Source of the DNA: Natrialbaceae archaeon B1-Br10_E2g27 | GTDB lineage: Archaea > Halobacteriota > Halobacteria > Halobacteriales > Natrialbaceae | Length of the DNA stretch: 5,790 nucleotides | Assembly: GCA_001563885.1 (NCBI GenBank) | Contig: LKMM01000174.1 | Coordinates: 1-5,790 of the forward strand | Direction of reading: 5' to 3' | Shown here: positions 1-5,159 of the stretch, piece by piece | Layout of the letters: every line of letters starts with the position of its first letter | Position numbering within the stretch: the first letter of the stretch is position 1 | Translations under genes and position numbers: made by a program | The notes under the pieces: model-generated | Told to the model about the DNA's origin: nothing | Seen by the model: only the letters and a program-made list of their open reading frames with translations | Database searches by the model: none

Positions 1-699
1 ACCCTCGAGCATGCCAACAACCCCGACTACGTAAACGCCGTCCGGGAAGCAATCGGTGCGCTGTCTGATGACGAATTCGAGGCACACTTCGGGACGCTTT
101 ACCAGCAACTCCAGAGCCATCACGACGAGAGTATCGAGCGACCACTCGAGATTCCGGCCGAGGCGAAAGTCGACTGGGGTGTTGTCTACAAACTCGATGT
201 TTATCTCGATATCACTCATTCGGAGATCACTGAGCAGCCAGGAATCGAGTTCGATCAAGAGACGTTCGAACCAGTTACTAGCGTATCCCAGTCGGATATA
301 AAACACTGGACGAAATACGGTAATCCACATATCAAATACACTGGGACGGATGAGTCACCGCCGGCAATCAGTGCTATTTCGGACATTCACATCGGCTATC
401 CGGATGCAAACGGCGATCATCAGGTTCAACGAGCAAGTGATCCACTCGAGCGAGAACCCGACGCAACGATCGAACTGATTCCGGAGTACACTGGTGAGTT
501 CGAGGACTTCCAGCGATATCTGGAACATCACCTTCGCTGCCAGATCCGGGACTGTTTCGCCCGAATGGGGCTGTTACCGCCGACGCCGTTCCAGGTCATT
601 GGCTTTGGAACGTTCAAGGGCGCTCGCAGATACGATTACTACGACATGTATCCACTATTTCACTCTCATAGTGATAGTTCAATCGAGTTGTTCAGTTGA
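1..699 (+). CDS. Unrecognised protein, C-terminal 232 residues; 5' end outside the window
   Basis: Frame 1 is open from the first base to a TGA at 697-699. No ATG or GTG lies in the early part, so the start is upstream of the window. I do not recognise the family. By eye, residues 9-43 look helical, 57-72 (WGVVYKLDVYLDI) look like a beta strand pair, and 166-190 form a likely amphipathic helix with two cysteines (C180, C185). An aromatic stretch, YDYYDMYPLFH, follows at 211-221. I see no transmembrane segment and no signal in the visible part. Codon use is less GC-biased than in the genes to the right, with many GAT, AGT, AAT and ATA codons; the local sample 301-360 is 27/60 GC. It ends 3 bases before the DUF4157 fragment, so the two may be co-transcribed and may belong to one effector-type locus. 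That link is inferred from position only. Confidence 0.75.
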   Translation, partial: TLEHANNPDYVNAVREAIGALSDDEFEAHFGTLYQQLQSHHDESIERPLEIPAEAKVDWGVVYKLDVYLDITHSEITEQPGIEFDQETFEPVTSVSQSDIKHWTKYGNPHIKYTGTDESPPAISAISDIHIGYPDANGDHQVQRASDPLEREPDATIELIPEYTGEFEDFQRYLEHHLRCQIRDCFARMGLLPPTPFQVIGFGTFKGARRYDYYDMYPLFHSHSDSSIELFS

Positions 700-702
700 C
701 GC

Positions 703-885
703 ATGGCTAGCTCATCTGGCCACTCCCTCGAGCCCTCGATTCAGCGCGCGATGGAAGACAAGATGGGCGACTCCTTCGACGATGTGCAGGTCCATACGGG
801 TCCGATAGCCGCCCAGACCTGCGAGGAAATCAACGCTCGAGCGTTCACGGTCGGGAAATACGTCGCGTTCGATCGCAGCAGATAA
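703..885 (+). pseudogene. Truncated DUF4157 domain (N-terminal half only), probable orphan effector module
   Basis: This 60-residue ORF reads LEPSIQRAMEDKMGDSFDDV, then QVHTGPIAAQTCEEINARAF, then TVGKYVAF. That matches the first half of DUF4157: a helix with an M/F-G-x-x-F-x-D-V turn, the V-H-T motif with following Ala-rich helix, and the A-x-A-F-T-x-G-x-x-x-x-F strand. In complete family members, this is followed by an x-Y-x-P segment and an HExxH-type helix. Here the frame stops at TAA after FDRSR, so the metalloprotease-like half is missing. No other frame downstream restores it convincingly. DUF4157 is known mainly at the N terminus of large effectors associated with extracellular contractile injection systems and of other secreted toxins. 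The start ATG lies 3 bases after the upstream stop and has no Shine-Dalgarno. It could be a decayed gene, a detached leader module, or a true short protein; I favour a remnant. Confidence 0.7.
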
Positions 886-923
886 CCACCTCGCATCGCG
901 AAGAGACTGCCCTGCAAAATAGA

Positions 924-939
924 AACAAATTCCCTTAAC
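924..939 (+). promoter_or_regulatory. Candidate TATA/BRE for the small SH3-like gene
   Basis: A purine-rich AAACAAAT followed by CTTAAC (934-939) sits about 27 bases before the ATG at 964. This is the spacing of a haloarchaeal leaderless promoter. No Shine-Dalgarno is visible before the ATG. The assignment rests on motif and spacing only. Confidence 0.4.
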
Positions 940-963
940 AGATCGTAGATAGTACCGCCAGAT

Positions 964-1158
964 ATGGAGATCGAGACCGGAGATATGGTTATGTTGTACG
1001 ACAAACACAGCGAATTCGACCGAAAAGTTGGCGAAGTTATCCAGATCACCGAGACGATGTTCGATGATAGACGATACACTGTTGATTTTGTCGATGAGCA
1101 GGAAGTTGGCCTTCCCGAATGCGCACTCGAAAGACTCGATGAAGAATTTCAGTGGTGA
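964..1158 (+). CDS. Small SH3/KOW-like beta-barrel protein, 64 residues, function unknown
   Basis: The ORF runs from ATG at 964 to TGA at 1156-1158. It begins MEIETGDMVMLYDKHSEFDR, continues with VGEVIQITETMF, then RRYTVDFVDEQEVGLPECAL and an acidic end. The pattern is alternating short beta strands: 'x-G-D-x-V-x-L-Y-D' opening, 'G-x-V-x-x-I' second strand, 'Y-T-V-D-F' third strand, and 'G-L-P-E-x-x-L' closing turn. This is typical of SH3-like or KOW-type barrels that bind RNA or protein partners. It is strongly acidic, as expected of a haloarchaeal protein. I do not recognise a named family. A TATA-like box about 27 bases upstream and the absence of a Shine-Dalgarno fit a leaderless start, which supports this ATG. 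It stands alone between the DUF4157 fragment and the DUF2797 gene, in low-GC sequence (27/60 at 961-1020), so it may belong to the same acquired patch as its left neighbours. Confidence 0.72.
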   Translation: MEIETGDMVMLYDKHSEFDRKVGEVIQITETMFDDRRYTVDFVDEQEVGLPECALERLDEEFQW

Positions 1159-1212
1159 GCGACCGCCACTCACGGGTATAGGGGAACCTACATCCGCGAG
1201 TAGGAGACGAAC

Positions 1213-1220
1213 GCTATATT
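1213..1220 (+). promoter_or_regulatory. Candidate TATA box for the DUF2797 gene
   Basis: GCTATATT lies 22-28 bases before the two possible GTG starts at 1239 and 1245, in an 80-base intergenic gap. The spacing fits a leaderless transcript. An exact choice between the two starts would need the mapped transcript 5' end. Confidence 0.5.
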
Positions 1221-1238
1221 GTATCTCCCCACCAAGGC

Positions 1239-1997
1239 GTGTTCGTGCAACTGGTTGGCTACCAACCGAGCGGTCGCGGCGACTCGTTGTTGCTGGCCGA
1301 CGACGGAACACTCGAGGCCCACCCGCTCGAGGCCGGGAACCGACTTTCCTATAGCCTCGCCAATCGCCACTGTGCCGGCAGCATAGCCGGTGACGAACAC
1401 ATCGGTTGTGATCGTGGTGGAACGCCCTATTGTGAGTATCACACCAGCACGTGGGTCTGTGCCCGCTGTACGGGCACCTGTCTGAAAGACGAAATGGACT
1501 GTCACGAACCCCACGCCGTCTACATCGCCGCCTTTGCACCTGAGACGTTCAAAGTCGGCGTCACCAAACGCAGGCGACTCGAGACCCGACTTCGCGAACA
1601 GGGAGCCGACCGGGCAGCCCACGTCCACACCGTCTCCGATGGCCGAATCGCCCGCGAACTCGAGGCCGAAATCGCGACCCGGTTTGTCGACCGCGTCCGT
1701 ACCAACCGGAAGGTGGCCACGCTCGCAGCCACCGTCGACGACGACGCCTGGGACGCGTGTCTCGAGTCCTTTGACGTCATCGATCGGTTCGTCTTCGACT
1801 ACGGCCTCGACCTCGAGGCACAGCCAGTTCGAGAGACAATCGCCTCCGGAACCGTTCGCGGAGTTAAAGGTCGGTTGCTCGTTCTCGAGCGAACTGGGAC
1901 GACCTACGCCGTTGATATGCGCGACCTCGTAGGCTACGAACTCGAGGAAGGGACTTCGAGCCGTCCGCTGCAGTCATCGCTCGGGTCGTTTGGCTGA
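1239..1997 (+). CDS. DUF2797 family protein with Cys/His cluster and GIY-YIG-like segment
   Basis: The protein has 252 residues and matches my recollection of the haloarchaeal DUF2797 family, whose function is unknown. Three parts are visible. Residues 3-40 form an N-terminal beta-rich part (VQLVGY...LLLADDG). Residues 44-92 hold a dense metal-ligand-like set: C45, C57, C65, C74, C77, C81 and C88, with H44, H54, H68 and H89, including a C-A-R-C pair and a C-x-x-x-C. Residues 93-145 read HAVYIAAF...FKVGVT...R...EQGAD...ELEAEI, which resembles the core of GIY-YIG/T5orf172 nucleases. The C-terminal part ends in a second strand-rich block (GTVRGVKGRLLVLERTGTTY). The first possible start is GTG 1239. 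GTG 1245, giving MQLVGY, fits the family start better and the TATA spacing equally well. Zinc binding and nuclease fold are inferences. The gene is convergent with udk. Confidence 0.88.
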   Translation: MFVQLVGYQPSGRGDSLLLADDGTLEAHPLEAGNRLSYSLANRHCAGSIAGDEHIGCDRGGTPYCEYHTSTWVCARCTGTCLKDEMDCHEPHAVYIAAFAPETFKVGVTKRRRLETRLREQGADRAAHVHTVSDGRIARELEAEIATRFVDRVRTNRKVATLAATVDDDAWDACLESFDVIDRFVFDYGLDLEAQPVRETIASGTVRGVKGRLLVLERTGTTYAVDMRDLVGYELEEGTSSRPLQSSLGSFG

Positions 1998-2044
1998 TTG
2001 GCTCGTTAGCGTTGCCGCCGAGAGTATTTGTGACCAGTCGTTAG

Positions 2045-2716
2045 TCACTCGCGTGTAGACGGTTCCAGTGACAGTTCCGGCTGTCCGGCCTCAGTTCTAT
2101 CACTCGAGCGTTCGGCTTCGATCTTTTCGATCAGGAGGTCGACTGCCATCCGGTTTGCCCCCTCGGGGATGATGATGTCGGCGTGTTTGCGGGTTGGAGC
2201 GACGAACTGCTCGTGCATCGGCTTGACCGTCTCGAGATACTGCTCGATGACGCCCTCGAGGTCGCGTCCGCGGTCGACGACGTCGCGTTCGATCCGCCGG
2301 AGGATCCGGACGTCAGCGTCGGTCATCACGTACACCCGAAGATCGAGCATCTCGAGGATTGCGTCGTCATATAGCGCGAAGATTCCCTCGAGGACGAGTA
2401 TCTCTGAGGGAGTAACGGCGACGCGTTCGTCCGTGCGGTTGTGGATCTCGAAATCGTACTGGGGCATCTCGACCGACTCGCCAGCACACAGCCGCGAAAA
2501 GTGCGCTCGCAACAGTTCCCACTCGAACGCCGAAGGGTGGTCGTAGTTGATCGATTTCCGCTCCTCGAACTCGAGGTGTGAGTGGTCTTCGTAGTAGTTG
2601 TCGACCGGAATTCGGGTGACGGATTCGCCGACAGCGTCTGCTACGTTCCGTGCGACCGTAGTCTTACCCGCGCCCGTCCCGCCGGCGATGCCGATGACGA
2701 ACGACGGCGTAGTCAT
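2045..2716 (-). CDS. udk: Uridine kinase (uridine/cytidine to UMP/CMP)
   Basis: The 223-residue protein phosphorylates uridine and cytidine with ATP or GTP in the cytoplasmic pyrimidine-salvage route. The P-loop is complete (GGTGAGKT, residues 12-19). The uridine-kinase signature D39-N-Y-Y and the N57-Y-D-H-P-S-A-F block that binds the nucleoside follow. PQYDF (85-89), LVLEGIFAL (107-115, Walker B region) and the lid helix RRIERDVVDRGRD (140-152) with its arginines are all present. The order and spacing fit bacterial-type Udk of about 210 residues. The last 20 or so residues are a variable acidic tail. Phosphoribulokinase-like P-loop kinases are related, but they are longer and lack this exact DNYY...NYDHP pattern. 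The ATG at 2714-2716 is right before VIGIAGG and has no Shine-Dalgarno. It is a single gene, convergent with the DUF2797 gene and 223 bases downstream of the membrane protein gene on the same strand. Confidence 0.95.
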   Translation of the reverse strand: MTTPSFVIGIAGGTGAGKTTVARNVADAVGESVTRIPVDNYYEDHSHLEFEERKSINYDHPSAFEWELLRAHFSRLCAGESVEMPQYDFEIHNRTDERVAVTPSEILVLEGIFALYDDAILEMLDLRVYVMTDADVRILRRIERDVVDRGRDLEGVIEQYLETVKPMHEQFVAPTRKHADIIIPEGANRMAVDLLIEKIEAERSSDRTEAGQPELSLEPSTRE

Positions 2717-2741
2717 TAGTCGAGACTCGAACGGCGGCCTC

Positions 2742-2765
2742 TTTGAAATACCGATCTCCGATCGG
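2742..2765 (-). promoter_or_regulatory. Candidate udk promoter with a GATCGG palindrome
   Basis: On the minus strand, TATTTCAAAG (2751-2742) lies about 26-35 bases before the udk ATG. It abuts a perfect inverted repeat, CCGATC-TCC-GATCGG (2751-2765), exactly where the BRE or an operator would be. A second AT-rich stretch, TTTTTAC (plus-strand 2781-2788), lies about 70 bases upstream and could be the true TATA. The operator role is inferred from position. Confidence 0.35.
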
Positions 2766-2853
2766 CACTTCCCCCTCGATCGTAAAAACTTCCAGTCGGT
2801 TTACACCCGCGAGCCAGGTGTGGTTCGATTAGGTGTCGACAGAACGGTTCGGA

Positions 2854-2903
2854 GACCGGGGTATCGGGACTGTAGCCTGTGTCCCGATGGATACCTCTCG
2901 GTC
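2854..2903. repeat. Long imperfect inverted repeat (hairpin) between udk and the membrane gene
   Basis: Three paired blocks line up: GACCG (2854-2858) with CGGTC (2899-2903), GGTATC (2860-2865) with GATACC (2890-2895), and GGGAC (2866-2870) with GTCCC (2881-2885). The 10-base loop is TGTAGCCTGT. This makes 16 pairs with small bulges. Without the bulge, ATCGGGAC/GTCCCGAT pairs as an 8-bp stem in its place. It lies 36 bases past the membrane gene stop and 138 bases before the udk start, so it could lie in the 3' region of one or the leader of the other. No clear U-run follows on the minus strand. Confidence 0.6.
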
Positions 2904-2939
2904 ACAGTGTCTATCGGGAGGGCATGACACCAGTCAGTA

Positions 2940-3395
2940 TCAGCCGTCGACCTCGAGTGCCGGCGGTGGGTCGACACCGCGACGCTGCGGGCCGAGGCCG
3001 CGGTGAAACGGCGAGACGAGTCGCCCGAGATAAATCACGAGCACCGTCGTGGCCGCCGAGAACAGCAAGGCGAGAATCGAGTTCGTCGCCGGGATGAGTT
3101 CGAGCATCGAGAGGCCAAACCCACCGGCGAATATCGAGACGGCCGTCGTGCTGGCGAGGTCTTCAGGCAGTCGCGCGAGGGCCCGCTCGCGATAAGAACT
3201 CGCATAGAGCAAGCCGGCAACGGCACCACCGAGTACGAATACCCACGCCTCGAGCAACACCGACAGCCCGGGCCCGGTATAAAGAAACCAGGCGAGGATT
3301 GAAATCGCGACGAGCAACGCGTCAAATTCACCTTCTCGCCCGTCAGGTGTCGCTGATTCGCCATTGCCGCGAATCCATCGAAGCAGGGACATCAT
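2940..3395 (-). CDS. Membrane protein with four predicted helices, unknown function
   Basis: I read 151 residues starting MMSLLRWIRGNGE. Hydrophobic segments are at about 26-47 (ALLVAISILAWFLYTGPGLS), 49-67 (EAWVFVLGGAVAGLLYASS), 82-101 (STTAVSIFAGGFGLSMLELI) and 105-125 (NSILALLFSAATTVLVIYLG). They are followed by a basic then proline-rich soluble tail (GLGPQRRGVDPPPALEVDG). An Arg-rich link, YRERALARLPED, separates helices 2 and 3. I see no catalytic motif and do not recognise a family. An upstream ATG at 3461 is in frame, but the 22 residues it would add are not acidic and lie over the likely promoter, so I prefer the double ATG at 3390-3395; which of the two is used is open. It stands between udk and the que genes on the same strand with wide gaps, so it is probably its own transcription unit. 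Confidence 0.78.
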   Translation of the reverse strand: MMSLLRWIRGNGESATPDGREGEFDALLVAISILAWFLYTGPGLSVLLEAWVFVLGGAVAGLLYASSYRERALARLPEDLASTTAVSIFAGGFGLSMLELIPATNSILALLFSAATTVLVIYLGRLVSPFHRGLGPQRRGVDPPPALEVDG

Positions 3396-3423
3396 ACCGT
3401 TGGGATACAGCGGAGACACCTGT

Positions 3424-3431
3424 GAATTTTT
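3424..3431 (-). promoter_or_regulatory. Possible TATA-like box for the membrane protein gene
   Basis: On the minus strand, AAAAATTC lies about 29-36 bases upstream of the preferred ATG at 3395, allowing a leader of a few bases. It is the only AT-rich block in the gap at suitable distance. It supports the downstream start over the one at 3461. Confidence 0.25.
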
Positions 3432-3521
3432 CGTTGACAGTTTGAACAATACGTACGCCAAACGGGTGGCAAACGATCGCCAGTACCGTAATCGGCTCGG
3501 CTAGTACTCCGCCAAGCGTCG

Positions 3522-3567
3522 ACTGATGGGTCGAACCGACACCCGACGACTGGTTCGACCCATCAGT
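3522..3567. repeat. Perfect 16-bp inverted repeat just downstream of queC
   Basis: ACTGATGGGTCGAACC (3522-3537) pairs without mismatch with GGTTCGACCCATCAGT (3552-3567), leaving a 14-base loop. A G-T pair (3521/3568) and, after a 4-by-4 internal loop, CAAGC/GCTTG (3513-3517/3572-3576) can extend it. It begins 17 bases after the queC stop. It would form a very stable hairpin in the que mRNA 3' end. There is no U-run after it on either strand, so it is not a classical intrinsic terminator. RNA 3'-end protection, a processing site, a protein-binding palindrome or a mobile-element end are alternatives. Confidence 0.85.
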
Positions 3568-3584
3568 TCAGGCTTGCCAAAGCA

Positions 3585-4352
3585 CTAGTCGCTATAAACG
3601 GGCCGTTCGGCGTACTCGATCGGATCCCGAACGCCAACCGCTCGAAACGCCTGGAGCCGGAACGCACACGAATCACAGGTGCCACAGGCGGGTTCGTCGT
3701 CGCGATAACAGCTCCAGGTATGTTCGTATGGCACCTCGAGGTCGACCCCGCGGGCAGCAATGTCGGTCTTCGAGTGCTCGACGAATGGGGCCTCGATCCG
3801 AATCTCGGTTTCGGGTTTCGTCCCGACATCGACGACCCGTTCGAACGCCTCGAAAAACGCCGGCCGGCAGTCCGGATAGCCCGAGAAATCCTCGGAGTGG
3901 GCTCCGATGAACACCGCCTCACAGTCGTTGGCTTCGGCATACGAGACCGCCATCGACAGCAGGTTTGCGTTTCGGAAGGGGACATAAGAGGTCGGGATTT
4001 CGTCGCTTTCTAACTCGGCATCCTCGACGGCCATCTCCTCGTCGGTCAGACTCGAGGCCCCGATAGCCGCCAGATGTCCCGTCTCGATCCGTAGAAACTC
4101 ACGGACCTCGAGTTTCTCAGCAATCGTGCGAGCACACTCGAGTTCGCGATCCTCGGTTCGTTGGCCATAGGAGGTGTGTAAGGCATAGAGGTCATACCCT
4201 CGTTCGCGTGCCTCGTAGGCGGCGGTAGCGCTGTCCATGCCGCCAGAGAGGAGCACGACTGCCCGTTTCTCGGTAGATATCTCGTTTCCATCGGTTGAGT
4301 TGACTGTGCTGTTGGCCGATTCGGCGTCCGGATCGTTGGTAGTTGGTGTCAT
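3585..4352 (-). CDS. queC: QueC, 7-cyano-7-deazaguanine (preQ0) synthase
   Basis: QueC converts 7-carboxy-7-deazaguanine to preQ0 with ATP and ammonia. The 255-residue sequence has the PP-loop ATPase motif SGGMDS (residues 36-41), the following LHTSYGQRTEDRELE block, the family segments YVPFRNANLLSMAVSYAEA and IGAHSEDFSGYPDCR, and the C-terminal zinc site with C215, C223, C226 and C229. Nothing essential is missing. The N terminus carries an extra acidic, Asn/Thr/Ser-rich stretch of about 28 residues before the first strand (RAVVLLSGG). No in-frame start lies nearer the core, so I keep the ATG at 4352. It is the last gene of the queD-queE-queC set, 30 bases after the queE stop. Its product feeds archaeosine formation at tRNA position 15. 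It ends in TAG and is followed by a strong inverted repeat. Confidence 0.97.
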   Translation of the reverse strand: MTPTTNDPDAESANSTVNSTDGNEISTEKRAVVLLSGGMDSATAAYEARERGYDLYALHTSYGQRTEDRELECARTIAEKLEVREFLRIETGHLAAIGASSLTDEEMAVEDAELESDEIPTSYVPFRNANLLSMAVSYAEANDCEAVFIGAHSEDFSGYPDCRPAFFEAFERVVDVGTKPETEIRIEAPFVEHSKTDIAARGVDLEVPYEHTWSCYRDDEPACGTCDSCAFRLQAFRAVGVRDPIEYAERPVYSD

Positions 4353-4382
4353 GTGTGTCCGTAGTGAGGCGATCTTGGTGGG

Positions 4383-5159
4383 TCAGGTGCCCGGCGCGTC
4401 GTTCCAGAGATCAACGTGCAACCGCGGTGTATACCGAAAGCCATGCTCCATCGCCAGTTCGGCGACGCGACTGCGGGTTTTTTCGAGTCGCTTGCGGGTT
4501 GCCCCCTCGGGCATCAGGAGAACGTCGTCGTCAGCGATCGGCGCACTCGCCGTCGCCCGCAACTCAGTGAGTAACCCCAGTATCTCGGACATATCGCCGC
4601 CGTCGCTGACGACGAATTTGAGCTGGAAGGGGTAGGCATCGACGAGGGTGGCGAGTGCCTCGTGGTCGATTCGATCCGCTTCGTGTTTCCGTTCCCACTG
4701 GCCAGGGTCGTCCCCCTCGGGGGCGCGTTCCGGCGTCGGCGTACTCGAGGCGAGTTTCGGGCTGATCGACGCCAGATCGATCGGTGCGTCTCGGTAGATT
4801 GTTCCGTTGGTCTCGACGGTGGTGTGATAGCCCCGCTTGGCAAGCGCCTCGAGTAAGTCGACGCTTTCTGCATGAAGGAGGGGTTCACCGCCGGTAAGGA
4901 CGACGTGGTCTGCGTCGTGGGACTCGATTTCGGTGACAATCTCCTTTATGCCCATCCAGGCGTGCGTCGGTTCCCAGGAGGTGTGATAGGAGTCACAGAA
5001 CCAACACCGGAGGTTACAGCCACTCGTTCGAACGAACACGGATGGAACGCCGGCGAGTGTCCCCTCTCCCTGTAGGGAGTAAAACAACTCGTTGATCGGG
5101 AGTCCGGACTGCTCACTGGGGGTGTCCTGTGTTCGGTTGCCTGTACTGGAGACTGGCAT
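4383..5159 (-). CDS. queE: QueE, 7-carboxy-7-deazaguanine synthase (radical SAM)
   Basis: QueE rearranges 6-carboxy-tetrahydropterin to 7-carboxy-7-deazaguanine using S-adenosylmethionine and a 4Fe-4S cluster. In 258 residues I see the N-terminal family motif ELFYSLQGEGTLAGVPSVFV (24-43) and the cluster-binding C48-x3-C52-x2-C55, followed by DSYHTSW. The TGGEPLL motif that contacts SAM (89-95), VETNGT (115-120), SISPKLASS (131-139) and the QLKFVVS strand in the C-terminal half are also present. The C-terminal part (LLMPEGATR...RLHVDLWND) is typical of QueE. All key residues appear intact. The first 20 residues are a polar, probably disordered extension. Its ATG shares one base with the queD stop (TAATG), which points to translational coupling. 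It is the middle gene of the preQ0 set. Confidence 0.97.
   Translation of the reverse strand: MPVSSTGNRTQDTPSEQSGLPINELFYSLQGEGTLAGVPSVFVRTSGCNLRCWFCDSYHTSWEPTHAWMGIKEIVTEIESHDADHVVLTGGEPLLHAESVDLLEALAKRGYHTTVETNGTIYRDAPIDLASISPKLASSTPTPERAPEGDDPGQWERKHEADRIDHEALATLVDAYPFQLKFVVSDGGDMSEILGLLTELRATASAPIADDDVLLMPEGATRKRLEKTRSRVAELAMEHGFRYTPRLHVDLWNDAPGT

Noticed and set aside
886..930. A +1 frame reading TTSHREETALQN after the DUF4157 stop, vaguely like an HExxH region
   Set aside because: It lacks the H-E-x-x-H spacing and ends quickly at a stop, so I cannot claim a simple frameshift of the full domain.
712..1539. A 275-codon open frame on the minus strand
   Set aside because: It runs antisense across the DUF4157 fragment, the small SH3-like gene and the DUF2797 gene. 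Its translation is Arg/Cys/His-rich and not acidic, as expected of a shadow frame.
1998..2044. Possible terminator between the convergent DUF2797 gene and udk
   Set aside because: Only a 5-bp GTGAC/GTCAC pairing and no real T-run are visible, which is too weak.
3396..3461. Longer start for the membrane protein at ATG 3461
   Set aside because: The added 22 residues are basic/polar and unlike haloarchaeal coding sequence, and they cover the likely promoter.
3552..3567. GGTTCGACCC resembles the T-arm of a tRNA
   Set aside because: The flanks do not give a 5-bp T stem with a 7-base loop, and no acceptor, D or anticodon arm is present. The bases are explained by the inverted repeat.
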